Positions 42,173 through 51,419 of a stretch of DNA of 64,000 bases are shown piece by piece (within the stretch, counting starts at the first letter, position 1; each line of letters begins with the position of its first letter). The notes beneath the pieces were generated by a model. That model searched no databases. It worked only from the letters and a program-made list of their open reading frames with translations, and was not told where the DNA came from. Location: assembly GCA_009841265.1 (NCBI GenBank), contig VXMB01000009.1:1536216-1600215 (forward strand), written 5' to 3'. The stretch is from Gemmatimonadota bacterium (GTDB lineage Bacteria; JAAXHH01). The position numbers and the translations under genes were made by a program.

Positions 42173-44137
42173 CTAATTGATGAACGACTCGAACTGGTGC
42201 GGCGCCGCCGGAAACCACAGGCTGTCCACGAGGAATGAGAGGGCCATACCGAGGACATACCCCACCAGGATGCCGAGAAAGAGAGGCTGGGCCCTGCGGT
42301 AAAGCGCTCCTCCACCCAAACGCAGCAGAATCACCTGGATAAGCCAGGCCAGGAAGAAGGGCAGGAACATGAACCGCACGGTATCCGCAGCCACGGCGAC
42401 CAGCCCGATAGGATGAAGCGGCCACCAGAGGAACAGGAACCGTCCGAGGATCATCAGCATGTACAGGACGATGCCGTTCCCGAAGAAGATCAGTTCCAGG
42501 TCGGAAACGCTGCTCACGCTGCTGTTCCACGTCATGATTGTGTTGTAGAAAAATGGCACGAGGTCGCCGGGCTTCGACAAGAGGTTGTCGGCACCGACGG
42601 CGTATCCCGCGCTGATGTAATAGTAGAGGGAAGTCACCACGCTGACGGCGAAGGCCAGGCAGATCCAGAGGAAGAGGTGCCGGGTGGCCGGCGCCATCCA
42701 TCGCTGCAGGTAGGCGGCATGGGACAGCCCGATCATCGTGAAGGTCCGCCAGTTCCGGGCGAAGGCGTTCGTCATGCCCAGGGCGGTGATCGTGGAGGAG
42801 TCCAGGTTGTCGGCGCCGATGATGCCCGCGGTGAAGTTGTTGGCGTTCACCGGCAGGTCCATGGCGACCAGTCCGGCCTCCGCGACGATCCGGGCCATGC
42901 CGAGGTAGATGGTGAAGAGGACCGCCAGGAGGATCAGGCTGACCGGCAGGGACATGCCGATGCTGTACAGCCAGGCCAGCAGGTAGAGCACGCCGAAGAT
43001 CAAACCGAAGACCGCCACCCGGTACGAGAAGAATTCCCCGCTGTCATCCACCGACGGATCCCTGCCGAAGGCCCGCCGGGCCACCGAAGCCAGGTGCCGG
43101 CGCGCCATCCACAGTCCCCACACCACCAGGGCGATCAGGGCGCCGATGGACTGGGTGCCCACGAGGCCGGTCGGCGACATGGTCGTGGCCGCCGTGACCC
43201 CGAGCATGTTCAGCACGCCCCGCTGCAGCGTGGTGAACAGCAGGAAGAAACACAGACTGAAGAGGATCTCGGCATTGATGAAGAAGGCGAAGCAGAATAC
43301 GAATACATTCAGCCGGATGGGAAGTTCCGGGATCGACGGATGGACCTGCAGTTGCAGCAGGTCCGGTCCCATGATGGGGACAGGGGAAACGATGTCCCAG
43401 TAGGAGGCGATGTTCCAGCACACGACGGCAAACGACAGGCCGGCGCCGATCCGGAAGGCGGTCGTGCGGACCATGGGCGGTTCGTCCCGGTCTTTCCCCA
43501 CACCCATCAGGTTGAGTGCCACCTCCCCCAGGGGAAAGCGCAGCCGCTCGTGACTGACCCACTGCTTCCTCAGGATGACCACGATGCACGCGCCCGTCCA
43601 CATCAGGGCGCCGAAACAGGACATCCACCACAGCAGGGGTGAGATCCACGCCATCCAGGGGATCCGGTAACCCGGCGCGGCGCCTTCGTAGAAAACCCTG
43701 ACCGCGTCGGTCTTGTCGCTGATCACGAGCCACGCGGGCAGCGTGTCGAAGAACGTTTCCGCCCAGCGGTTCTCGGGGCTCGCATGGTAGAAGGGCCCGG
43801 TGATGAGGGAGACCAGGTACCTCGTCATGCCCCAATCGGGCACCATCGAACCGATCATGCCCATGACAAAAACCACGATCAGTTCGGACGTCGTCAGGGC
43901 GTACCGGGGTGCCAGTCGCTTGAGCAGGACGTGGGGACCCAGGATCAGGATCAGGAAGGGGATCAGCAGCGCCGCGGGGAGATGGGCGTAGGTGGAAAAG
44001 TTGTATCCGGCGTGATCGGCGGAGAACTGTCCCCAGAAGGCGACCACGGCGGAGAGCGCGAGACCGATGACCCCGGCCCGCAGGGTAATGGCCGCAGTGC
44101 CCCTTGACCGGGGTGGTTCAGAGGACATGGCGTTCAT
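42173..44137 (-). CDS. DUF6785/DUF6784 family polytopic membrane protein, second copy
   Basis: A 654-residue membrane protein with about 14 hydrophobic segments, homologous along its length to the one at 36141 (shared RKQWVSHERLRFPLGE, SGEFFSYRVAVFG, NAFARNWRTFTMIG, LFLWWPLHPIG). The start is uncertain among GTG 44155, ATG 44137 and ATG 44128; I prefer 44137. It is followed by the sulfatase gene after 21 bp and preceded by a PhyH gene, so sulfated substrate transport is a reasonable but unproven idea. Confidence 0.75.
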   Translation of the reverse strand: MNAMSSEPPRSRGTAAITLRAGVIGLALSAVVAFWGQFSADHAGYNFSTYAHLPAALLIPFLILILGPHVLLKRLAPRYALTTSELIVVFVMGMIGSMVPDWGMTRYLVSLITGPFYHASPENRWAETFFDTLPAWLVISDKTDAVRVFYEGAAPGYRIPWMAWISPLLWWMSCFGALMWTGACIVVILRKQWVSHERLRFPLGEVALNLMGVGKDRDEPPMVRTTAFRIGAGLSFAVVCWNIASYWDIVSPVPIMGPDLLQLQVHPSIPELPIRLNVFVFCFAFFINAEILFSLCFFLLFTTLQRGVLNMLGVTAATTMSPTGLVGTQSIGALIALVVWGLWMARRHLASVARRAFGRDPSVDDSGEFFSYRVAVFGLIFGVLYLLAWLYSIGMSLPVSLILLAVLFTIYLGMARIVAEAGLVAMDLPVNANNFTAGIIGADNLDSSTITALGMTNAFARNWRTFTMIGLSHAAYLQRWMAPATRHLFLWICLAFAVSVVTSLYYYISAGYAVGADNLLSKPGDLVPFFYNTIMTWNSSVSSVSDLELIFFGNGIVLYMLMILGRFLFLWWPLHPIGLVAVAADTVRFMFLPFFLAWLIQVILLRLGGGALYRRAQPLFLGILVGYVLGMALSFLVDSLWFPAAPHQFESFIN

Positions 44138-44161
44138 CCGATCCCGTTGCGGCACTTTAGG

Positions 44162-44989
44162 TTACCCAATCCAGGGATCCAGCCGGAACATTTTGCGCCC
44201 CAGCGGAGTCAGCGCGGCCAGGGCGTCCGCACTCAACGGCCGATCAGGACCGGGTGCCTGCCGGGCCTCTTCTTCCGACAGGGGTTGAAGACGGGTGAAC
44301 TGGGCGATTCTCGGCGAGGCATTGTGATTGGCGCTCGCCGAGTGGGGCATCAGGTGGTGCATGAGCACGTAATCGCCGGCGTCCCCCGTGACCTCCATGG
44401 ACGACTTGAAATCGACGATTTTACCCCAGCCGTCGTTGCGCTTGAGCCCGTCCGGCTCGCTCAACATGATCTCCCGAACGCGGTTCGGCGCGCCGGGCAC
44501 TACGTGGATGCCGCCGCCGTTGTCTTCCACCTTGTTGAGGTAATAGCATCCGCCGATGCCGATTCCCGTACGCAAGAAGCCCTCGTTCAGCTCCTCCGGA
44601 CCCTTGGGTACGGCGTCCAGGTGGAGGTTCTGGAGCCGCCCCTCCATGGCACGGTTCCTCAAGGTGATCCCCGCCGAGCCGTCCCAGACCTGGATGTATT
44701 CGGTCTCCAGGATATCCACGGCTGCGCCATACAGCCCCTCGTTCTGCAGCAGGGGCAGCATGGCAGGCTCGAAAAAACTGCCGTTTCCGTCCGGATTATG
44801 GGGCTTGAACCGGGCGTGGTTCGCGTGATAGTGGTCCGGAATGACCAGGTCGCGCGGGATCAGGTCCAGCAGAAAGCCACGGGCGTTATTGACGACCTCA
44901 TCATCCAGCGTGCCCTTCAGGACGAGGTAGCCTTCGGACCAGAACTGAGCCAGTTGCTCTTCAGAGAGGTAGCGGGGGGATGGGGTCAT
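44162..44989 (-). CDS. PhyH family dioxygenase
   Basis: A 275-residue PhyH family oxygenase with iron ligands H123-L-D125 (NLHLDAVPKG), distal H216 (HHLMPHSASAN) and Arg227 for 2-oxoglutarate. A YYLNKVEDNGGGIHVVPGAPN core replaces the more usual GSH, a mild departure. AGGA is about 5 bp before the ATG. It lies 24 bp upstream of the DUF6785 gene start and 125 bp downstream of another PhyH gene, so it likely shares their transcript. Confidence 0.83.
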   Translation of the reverse strand: MTPSPRYLSEEQLAQFWSEGYLVLKGTLDDEVVNNARGFLLDLIPRDLVIPDHYHANHARFKPHNPDGNGSFFEPAMLPLLQNEGLYGAAVDILETEYIQVWDGSAGITLRNRAMEGRLQNLHLDAVPKGPEELNEGFLRTGIGIGGCYYLNKVEDNGGGIHVVPGAPNRVREIMLSEPDGLKRNDGWGKIVDFKSSMEVTGDAGDYVLMHHLMPHSASANHNASPRIAQFTRLQPLSEEEARQAPGPDRPLSADALAALTPLGRKMFRLDPWIG

Positions 44990-45062
44990 GGAGATCCTGA
45001 ACGGGGCAAGTCCTTCACTGTTGATTAGACCGCGATATAAACCTGCGCCAGGGAACCATCGG

Positions 45063-45113
45063 CCTCAGGGAACCATCGGCCTCAGGGAACCACTGCCCTC
45101 AGGGAACCGCTGG
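45063..45113. repeat. Three tandem copies of a 17-bp unit
   Basis: Units at 45063-45079, 45080-45096 and 45097-45113 read CCTCAGGGAACCATCGG with one to four changes in the last two; a partial fourth (CAGGGAACCATC) lies just before. The array ends right at the stop codon of the PhyH gene at 45115. Confidence 0.7.
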
Positions 45114-45114
45114 C

Positions 45115-45864
45115 TCACACGGCCCAGTACTTCCACAGGTCTTCGGGAATCTCGTACCGGAAGGCCTGCTCCAGGTGTTTCTCATGGTTCCATCGGGCGA
45201 ACAGGGCGAAACGCGGCGAATGGCTGGTGTTCTCCGACCCGTTGTGGGTCAGGTAGGAATGCCACAGCACCACATCGCCGGCCTTCGCGGTGAATTCCCG
45301 GCCGCCGGTGGCCGGATTGTCGCAGAACACATCCCAGGAGAATCCCTCGATCTCCAGGAAACTGCCATCCACATGTGAAGGATGTTCCTGGAAATACCGG
45401 TGGGCGGCGTGATGGCTTCCCGGCCAGTAGATGAGGGCGCCGCCGCCGGGTTCCACGTCGTACAGATAAGTCGTCGCGCCGATCATGAAGGGCAGCCAGC
45501 GTCCGCCGTAGGCATCGATATGTCCCGTTTGGGGCATCTCGAACGTCCGCTCCGGTTCGGGCCAGCGAATGATCGGTATGCCGTCGCCCGCGACGAAGTG
45601 TCCCCCGCTGAGCTGGTCGATGATCGACATCATGCGGGGGTGGTGTACGAGGGCCGATTCGGGCGGATCGTATTCGTAACCGTCGAGACCGCTCGTCTCC
45701 CTGGGCCAGGTCGCGGGATCCTCCAGGCAGCCACCGAGTGCCCGCCAGATCTGCCGCCGCCAGGCCTCCAGGGTCGCCTCGTCGAACACGTTCTTCAGCA
45801 CCAGGTAGCCGTTCAGCTTGAAGTAGGCGATCTGCTGGGCGTTCAGGAGATGTGCGTTGGACAT
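45115..45864 (-). CDS. PhyH family dioxygenase
   Basis: A 249-residue PhyH family oxygenase with ligands H115-I-D117 (TGHIDAYGGRW), distal H207 (YLTHNGSENT) and Arg218 in SPRFALF. The N-terminal QQIAYFKLNGYLVLKNVFDE is the typical entry helix. The ATG at 45864 is preferred; the frame to 45900 has no family similarity and no good ribosome binding site either. First gene of the reverse-strand run that ends with the sulfatase at 40760. Confidence 0.83.
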   Translation of the reverse strand: MSNAHLLNAQQIAYFKLNGYLVLKNVFDEATLEAWRRQIWRALGGCLEDPATWPRETSGLDGYEYDPPESALVHHPRMMSIIDQLSGGHFVAGDGIPIIRWPEPERTFEMPQTGHIDAYGGRWLPFMIGATTYLYDVEPGGGALIYWPGSHHAAHRYFQEHPSHVDGSFLEIEGFSWDVFCDNPATGGREFTAKAGDVVLWHSYLTHNGSENTSHSPRFALFARWNHEKHLEQAFRYEIPEDLWKYWAV

Positions 45865-46108
45865 AGGCGTGAACTTAAGCGGCGCGCCGGACGCTGTCAA
45901 GACCCGCGGACTTCAGGCTTGCGCCACTTTGATAATGGACGGTTCGTTCCTGCTTGACACGAAACACGCAACCCGTATACCATTGCAGAGAGCCGAGGGG
46001 GAATCCGGCCGTCGAGCCAATCCGGCTTCAGTCAATAATCACCATACTTCTCACCTGGAATCATCTGGATTATCCGCGCCGACGACGCGGCAAGAGGGAC
46101 CTTGCGTA

Positions 46109-46465
46109 ATGCAATCTGAAATCAGGCTATGGCTCGCCGAGAGCAGGCAGAAACTGGAGGGGAAAGGGCTGGATAACGGGGACCTGGATCAACTGGAAGC
46201 GCTTATAGAAAACCCACGGCCGCCCAGGATCATGTACCTGACGGCCCGTTCGATCAACATGCGGTCCGGGATCGTCGGCTGGGCGGTATTCGTCCCGGGC
46301 GAGGGACCGGAGCTCAAGTTGCCGAGTGACGAGCCGCCTTACGAATCCGTACTGGATGCGGTTGCCGACGGGTGGCGCGTGGTGCAGTACCCCATCAATA
46401 AGCTCTACGAATACAAGGACCTCGAAAACGACTACGTGGGTTTCGATTTCATACTCGAGAAGTGA
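46109..46465 (+). CDS. Conserved-looking hypothetical protein
   Basis: A 118-residue protein from the ATG at 46109. The N-terminal half is helical; the C-terminal half alternates beta strands (MYLTARSINMRSGIVGWAVFV, YPINKLYEYKDLENDYVGFDFIL). I do not recognise the family. Codon use fits its neighbours. It precedes the PhyH gene at 46484 by 18 bp on the same strand and may be its first partner in a + strand operon. Confidence 0.6.
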   Translation: MQSEIRLWLAESRQKLEGKGLDNGDLDQLEALIENPRPPRIMYLTARSINMRSGIVGWAVFVPGEGPELKLPSDEPPYESVLDAVADGWRVVQYPINKLYEYKDLENDYVGFDFILEK

Positions 46466-46483
46466 AACTGAGGAGGCGTTGCC

Positions 46484-47290
46484 ATGGCGGAGATCAGACC
46501 GACGATGACCGATGACGACGTGATGGATTTCGTGGCCAATGGATACGTCGTGCTCGACGAGATGGTGGATGCCGATTTCAACGAGCGGTGCCGCAACTTG
46601 CAACAAGGCCCCGCGAAGGAAACGGTCGGTTCACCCGATTTCATCCGCGAAGTGCTGCTCCATCCCCGGTTGGCCGGCGTAATTCGTTCGCTCCTCGGTC
46701 CCAACTTCCTCATGCCGACGGGGGGACATCACCATCTCATAGACCAGCCGGTCTCGGGACAGGACTGGCATTCGGACGGCATATCCGGCCTTGGATACGA
46801 GATCAACGAACTCCAGTGCTACTACTATCCGCAGGACGTGAACATCGAAGACGGTCCGACCATGATCCTGCCCGGTTCCCACTGCCGGGCGGTCAACCGC
46901 GACGCCCTGGCCCACTACGGCGATCTTGCCGGCCAGCTTTCGCTCGTCGTGAAGGCCGGCACCGTGGCCATTACCCGGTACGGCATCTGGCACCGGGCCG
47001 GCCCCAAGCTCAATCACAAGCCCCGCAGCATGATCAAGTTCTCCTACTTCCGCAATGCGGATCCGCGACGGCGTGACTGGCTGATCGATTCGGAAGAAAT
47101 CCCCGCGTACCGGGATCGCCCTGCCGCGCCCTACACGAGCGGGGTGGAATCCTACCGGGACCTGAGGCGCCGCATCCACACCTGGAACTGGCTGTGTGGG
47201 CTGAGCGAGGAAGAGTCCATGGCCCACGACCGGTGGCGGCCCGCCTACGAGACCGGCACGCAGCCCGTAGAAGAAGTGGTCCTGCAGTAA
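46484..47290 (+). CDS. PhyH family dioxygenase
   Basis: A 268-residue PhyH family oxygenase: ligands H96-S-D98 (DWHSDGISG), distal H170 (IWHRAGPKLN) and Arg181. A strong GAGGAGG lies about 7 bp before the ATG. CYYYPQDVNIEDGPTMILPGSH is the core. The C-terminus carries several Trp-rich helices. Followed after 86 bp by a bicupin gene and another PhyH gene on the same strand. Confidence 0.87.
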   Translation: MAEIRPTMTDDDVMDFVANGYVVLDEMVDADFNERCRNLQQGPAKETVGSPDFIREVLLHPRLAGVIRSLLGPNFLMPTGGHHHLIDQPVSGQDWHSDGISGLGYEINELQCYYYPQDVNIEDGPTMILPGSHCRAVNRDALAHYGDLAGQLSLVVKAGTVAITRYGIWHRAGPKLNHKPRSMIKFSYFRNADPRRRDWLIDSEEIPAYRDRPAAPYTSGVESYRDLRRRIHTWNWLCGLSEEESMAHDRWRPAYETGTQPVEEVVLQ

Positions 47291-47376
47291 TTTGACGGAC
47301 ACGTACTGAGGCACGTGCTGTATGACGCCAATGTGCGGCATCTGACGCCAATATGTGGCAGGCCGGAGCAATCCGC

Positions 47377-48192
47377 ATGCTGATCACCCACACCAGACGG
47401 GAAGAGATGCACCTCGGCGTGAGCCACGGCGGTGCCGCGGCGAGCTATTTCAACCCCGGGTTCGATGGGACGGCATTCGAGTCTCCCTGGGGATTCATCC
47501 ACTCCGTGATCTTCCCGCCCGGCAGCGGCATCGGCGAACACAGCCACACCTACGCGGAAGAGATCTTCGTCACCATCGACAACGCCATGCAGTTCACCCA
47601 CAACGGCCGCACGGCCGAAGTCGTCGGCGGCGCCGCGGTGCCCCTGCGGTCGGGCGAGTCCCACGCCATCTACAACCACACGGACCGGGATACCTGGTTC
47701 TTCAATTTCCATTGCGTCGATACGGTCCGCGAACCGAAGCACGAGGACTTCGACGACCCGCGCAGAGAGGTCGAGTTGGAGTCTACGGACCGCCTGCCCA
47801 TCGGCCGTTTCGACCGTTCCTTGCTCAGGCCTCGGAAGCACCACGGGGGCCGGGGCGAAGTGCTGTACCGCCAGATCTGGGGAAGCCGGGATTTCCAGAC
47901 AAATTTCGAGTATCTCTGCCACGTCCTGCTGCCACCCGGTACTTCGGTAGGGTACCACCGGCACGATCTCGTGGAAGAAGCCTACATGATCATGAACGGC
48001 CGCGGCCTGATCACCGTGAATGACGAGACCGAGGAGGTGGTTCGTGGGGATGCCGTTCCCAACCTGATCGGGAGCGCCCACGGCATCTTCAACCACTCGG
48101 ACGAGGACCTCGAACTATTCGTCGTCGGCGTGAGCCTGGAAAAGGGCAGAGTGGACGCGACCGACCTGGGCGACGACCTGGCCGGACGTTAG
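47377..48192 (+). CDS. Bicupin protein
   Basis: A 271-residue protein with two cupin barrels. The first (residues 25-115) has PPGSGIGEHSHTYAEEIFVTI, i.e. two His and a Glu as metal ligands, and the matching late motif SGESHAIYNHTD. The second (about 165-265) has LPPGTSVGYHRHDLVEEAYMIMNG and GSAHGIFNHSDED. Each domain could bind metal. The ATG at 47377 has GGAGC about 6 bp upstream. It lies between two PhyH genes and probably acts in the same catabolic step as an isomerase or dioxygenase. Confidence 0.82.
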   Translation: MLITHTRREEMHLGVSHGGAAASYFNPGFDGTAFESPWGFIHSVIFPPGSGIGEHSHTYAEEIFVTIDNAMQFTHNGRTAEVVGGAAVPLRSGESHAIYNHTDRDTWFFNFHCVDTVREPKHEDFDDPRREVELESTDRLPIGRFDRSLLRPRKHHGGRGEVLYRQIWGSRDFQTNFEYLCHVLLPPGTSVGYHRHDLVEEAYMIMNGRGLITVNDETEEVVRGDAVPNLIGSAHGIFNHSDEDLELFVVGVSLEKGRVDATDLGDDLAGR

Positions 48193-48226
48193 ACGCTGAC
48201 ATTTACATGGTAAGAGGGACCACGGC

Positions 48227-49030
48227 ATGACAGAGGCGGAATTCGAAAGCCACGTACTGGACCTCAAAGTCGAGGGGTATACCATCCTGGCGGACCAGCT
48301 GACGCCGGCCGAGTGCGCCGAGGCGCGAAAGGAACTGGAAACCCGTTATCCCGACCGGGAACGGGGCAGTTTCGAGTGGCTGTTCAACAAGGCGCGGGTC
48401 TTCGAACGGTTCTACCAGTTGTCCGACCTGTTGCAACTGGTGCGCCACTTCTTGGGTTCCGACGCGCTCCTGAGCGCCGTGTACGGGTCGGTGGTTGTGC
48501 CCGGCGAAGGCGGTCACGGCCTGCATTCCGACAGCGGCATAACCGGACACAACCGCGAGGCGTCCATGCCCGACGCCGACGAAGGCCGGCGGATCACCAG
48601 CCATTCGATCGCGCTGAACGTGATCTTCTGCCTGAGTCCCTTCACCGAGACCAACGGCGCCACCGAGTTCGTCCCCGGCAGCCACCGGTACGAGTACCTG
48701 AACGTGCCCGAATCGGCCTACGACAACGCCCGGACCGCCGTCGCGCCGGAAGGATCGCTGGTACTCTTCGATGTGAATACCTGGCACGGCACGACGAAGA
48801 ACCAGACCGACCAGCCGCGCTACGCAGTGTTGAGTCCCTGGCGCCGGCGCTGGACGAAGTGCGAATACGAGATGGCCCGCGTGGTGAAGCCCGACGTGCT
48901 CGAACGGGCAGGCGAGGACGGACCGGTCATCTTCGGTTTCCAGGCCCAGTCCCCCTACACGGAACTCTGGCAGTGGGATCGGGAAGAAGGCGGTCCGAAA
49001 CCGGAGTTCAGCCACCTGCGGCGGGACTGA
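48227..49030 (+). CDS. PhyH family dioxygenase
   Basis: A 267-residue PhyH family oxygenase with H100-S-D102 (GLHSDSGITGHN), distal H187 (NTWHGTTKNQ) and Arg198 (QPRYAVLSPW). FCLSPFTETNGATEFVPGSHRYEYL is the core. It starts 34 bp after the bicupin gene and ends 16 bp before the enolase-superfamily gene, so it is part of a tightly packed + strand operon. Confidence 0.87.
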   Translation: MTEAEFESHVLDLKVEGYTILADQLTPAECAEARKELETRYPDRERGSFEWLFNKARVFERFYQLSDLLQLVRHFLGSDALLSAVYGSVVVPGEGGHGLHSDSGITGHNREASMPDADEGRRITSHSIALNVIFCLSPFTETNGATEFVPGSHRYEYLNVPESAYDNARTAVAPEGSLVLFDVNTWHGTTKNQTDQPRYAVLSPWRRRWTKCEYEMARVVKPDVLERAGEDGPVIFGFQAQSPYTELWQWDREEGGPKPEFSHLRRD

Positions 49031-49046
49031 TACCCGGAGCAAACCC

Positions 49047-50168
49047 TTGAAAATCACCGACGTGAAAGTGCACCTGGTGGAGTCCTGGCGCAAAACCAGG
49101 GACATAGGATCGCCGTGGATCTTCGTCCAGGTCCACACCGACGAGGGCGTCGTAGGCCTGGGGGACGCCACCAACTGGCCGGGCGGTACGATCATCGCCC
49201 AATCCGTGGAGGAACTGGGCAAGCTCATCATCGGTGAGGATCCCTTCCACATCGAGTACCTGTACCATCGCATGTACTACGCGCTGGAGCAGATCGGGCA
49301 GACCGGCGCGGTCATCGCGGCCGTCAGCGGCATCGAGATCGCCCTGTGGGACATCGTGGGCAAGGTCACCGGGCAGCCCATCTACAATCTCATCGGCGGA
49401 CCGTGCCGGGACCGCATCCGGTTCTACAGCCACGCGTCCAACCCGGAGGAATGCGCGGCGCTGGCCGAGAAGGGCGTTACCGCCATCAAGGCGTACTTCC
49501 CCGCCGATCCGATGGTCAAAGGTGAACGAATTGACTCACCCCGGTCCGTTACGCTGCGGGAAGAGAAGCTCGCCCTGGAACACATGCGCCGGTGCCGTGA
49601 GGCCGTGGGCGACGAGGTGGACCTCTGCACCGACGTGGGATGCCGGTACACCACGAGCGCCGCGATCCGCATCGGCAACCGGCTGGAGGAGATCGGCCTG
49701 CTGTTCTACGAGGAGCCCGTCCACCCGGAGAACATCGACGCCCTGGCCCGGGTGACGGCGTCGGTCAACGTGCCCGTATGCGTGGGCGAGCGCCGGTACA
49801 CGCGCTTCGGCTTCCGGGACCTGATCGCCGCCCAGGCCGTCGACATGATCATGCCGGACGTAGTGCGCACGGGCGGCATTATGGAGACCAAGAAGATCGC
49901 CGCCATGGCCGAAAGCTACTACATGCAGGTCTCGCCCCATAATCCGAACAGCGCCCTGTCGACGACGGCAAGCCTGCACGTCATGGCCAACATCCCGAAC
50001 GCCCTGGTGCTCGAGTTCGTGGACGAAAAGTGGGACGCTCCCTGGCGCGACGACCTGCTGACCGATCCGCCGGTCGTGGAAAGCGGCTACTTCCGGCTTC
50101 CCGAGAAACCCGGGCTGGGGACAGAGCTGAACATGGACGTCGTGGAGAAGTATCGATTCAAAGGTTGA
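49047..50168 (+). CDS. Enolase superfamily (mandelate racemase/sugar acid dehydratase-like) enzyme
   Basis: A 373-residue enzyme of the MR/MLE group. It starts at TTG 49047 with CGGAG upstream. Metal ligands fit D196 (CTDVGC), E222 (FYEEPVHPEN) and E248 (VCVGER); D271 and H298 (MQVSPHNPNS) fit the catalytic Asp-His pair. VSGIEIALWDIVGKVTGQPIYNLIGG is the capping-loop core. Likely a sugar-acid dehydratase related to galactonate dehydratase. It sits between a PhyH gene and a VOC/cupin gene, suggesting degradation of a modified sugar acid. Confidence 0.87.
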   Translation: MKITDVKVHLVESWRKTRDIGSPWIFVQVHTDEGVVGLGDATNWPGGTIIAQSVEELGKLIIGEDPFHIEYLYHRMYYALEQIGQTGAVIAAVSGIEIALWDIVGKVTGQPIYNLIGGPCRDRIRFYSHASNPEECAALAEKGVTAIKAYFPADPMVKGERIDSPRSVTLREEKLALEHMRRCREAVGDEVDLCTDVGCRYTTSAAIRIGNRLEEIGLLFYEEPVHPENIDALARVTASVNVPVCVGERRYTRFGFRDLIAAQAVDMIMPDVVRTGGIMETKKIAAMAESYYMQVSPHNPNSALSTTASLHVMANIPNALVLEFVDEKWDAPWRDDLLTDPPVVESGYFRLPEKPGLGTELNMDVVEKYRFKG

Positions 50169-50181
50169 AGGAGCAGGCGAT

Positions 50182-51345
50182 ATGCAACTGCATGACGACA
50201 AACAGGCCAACCGCGCGGACAACATCCAGGGCGCCGAGATCCGGCTGCCGTCCGAGGACCTGACCGCGGACCTGGGCTTCTTCATGAAGACCCTCGGGTT
50301 CCGCATGGACAAGATCTACCCCGCCGACTACCCGACGGTCTCCGTCCTCTCCGGCCACGGACTCACCATCCGGCTGGAGCAGGATGCCTCCGAACCGCCG
50401 GGCACGCTGCGGATCCTGTGCCGCGATCCGGCGGCCCTCGCTGGCGGACAGACTGAACTCACCGCGCCGAACGGCACCCGAATCGAGATCGTGCAAGCCG
50501 ATCCGCCGCTGGAAATACCCGAGACGCAACATGCCTTCCTCGTGCGGCGCCTTAAGGACAACACACCCTGGGTGATCGGCCGCGCGGGCATGCACTACCG
50601 CGACCTGGTGCCCGGCCGCCTGGGTGGCAGCATTATCGCCTCGCATATCCGGATCCCCGACGCGGGTCCCGTTCCCGACGTCGTGCACTACCACACCGTG
50701 GGATTCCAGCTGATCTTCGCCTATCGGGGCGAGGTGAAACTCGTCTACGAGGACCAGGGACCGCCCTTCATGCTCAAGGCGGGCGACTGCGTGATCCAGC
50801 CCCCGGAGATCCGGCACCGCGTGCTCGAATCGTCCGAGAACCTCCAGGTGATTGAGATCGGCGTCCCGGCCGACCACGTGACCACCATCGATCACGTGGT
50901 CGAGTTGCCCACCGGGGTACTGAATCCCGATCGCGTCTTCGGCGGTCAGACTTTCTGCCGCTCCGAGCTCAAGGACGCGGTGTGGGAACCTTGGAGACTG
51001 GACGGATTCGAGGCGAGGGAAACGGGAATCGGCGAGGCAACGGGCGGCGTGGCCTCGGTGCAGGTCGCGCGGGTGACGGATGGCGCGGACGGCCGCTCCA
51101 CTGCCAGCGGCGAACTGGTCACGAGCCACACGGGCGATATCCTCTTTACTTTCGTCATGGAAGGGGAGGTGACGCTGAACGGGGAAAACCAGGTCTCCCA
51201 CAAGCTGGAGGCGGGGGACGCCTACGTCATTCCGCCCCACACGAAGACGTCGCTCACGGACCGCTCGGACGACCTCGAACTCCTCGAGGTAGCGCTTCCC
51301 GCTCGGTTCGACACCATCGTGCACGGGGACGTAAACCTGGCCTGA
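50182..51345 (+). CDS. VOC domain fused to two cupin domains
   Basis: A 387-residue protein. Residues 15-108 form a glyoxalase/VOC-like domain (EIRLPSEDLTADLGFFMKTLGFR). Residues 150-230 are a cupin (VVHYHTVGFQLIFAYRGEVKLVYED, PPEIRHRVLESSENLQVIEI), and residues 285-380 a second (SHTGDILFTFVMEGEVTLNGEN, VIPPHTKTSLTDRSDDLELLEV). It follows the enolase-superfamily gene by 13 bp. Possible roles are epimerase, isomerase or ring-cleaving dioxygenase; the metal ligands in the second cupin are incomplete. Confidence 0.8.
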   Translation: MQLHDDKQANRADNIQGAEIRLPSEDLTADLGFFMKTLGFRMDKIYPADYPTVSVLSGHGLTIRLEQDASEPPGTLRILCRDPAALAGGQTELTAPNGTRIEIVQADPPLEIPETQHAFLVRRLKDNTPWVIGRAGMHYRDLVPGRLGGSIIASHIRIPDAGPVPDVVHYHTVGFQLIFAYRGEVKLVYEDQGPPFMLKAGDCVIQPPEIRHRVLESSENLQVIEIGVPADHVTTIDHVVELPTGVLNPDRVFGGQTFCRSELKDAVWEPWRLDGFEARETGIGEATGGVASVQVARVTDGADGRSTASGELVTSHTGDILFTFVMEGEVTLNGENQVSHKLEAGDAYVIPPHTKTSLTDRSDDLELLEVALPARFDTIVHGDVNLA

Positions 51346-51419
51346 GGCGGCGGCCATTCCTTTTCCGCAACTCAACGGGCACGAGCCCGCACGTTCGACC
51401 CAACAACCCTTCCGTTACG

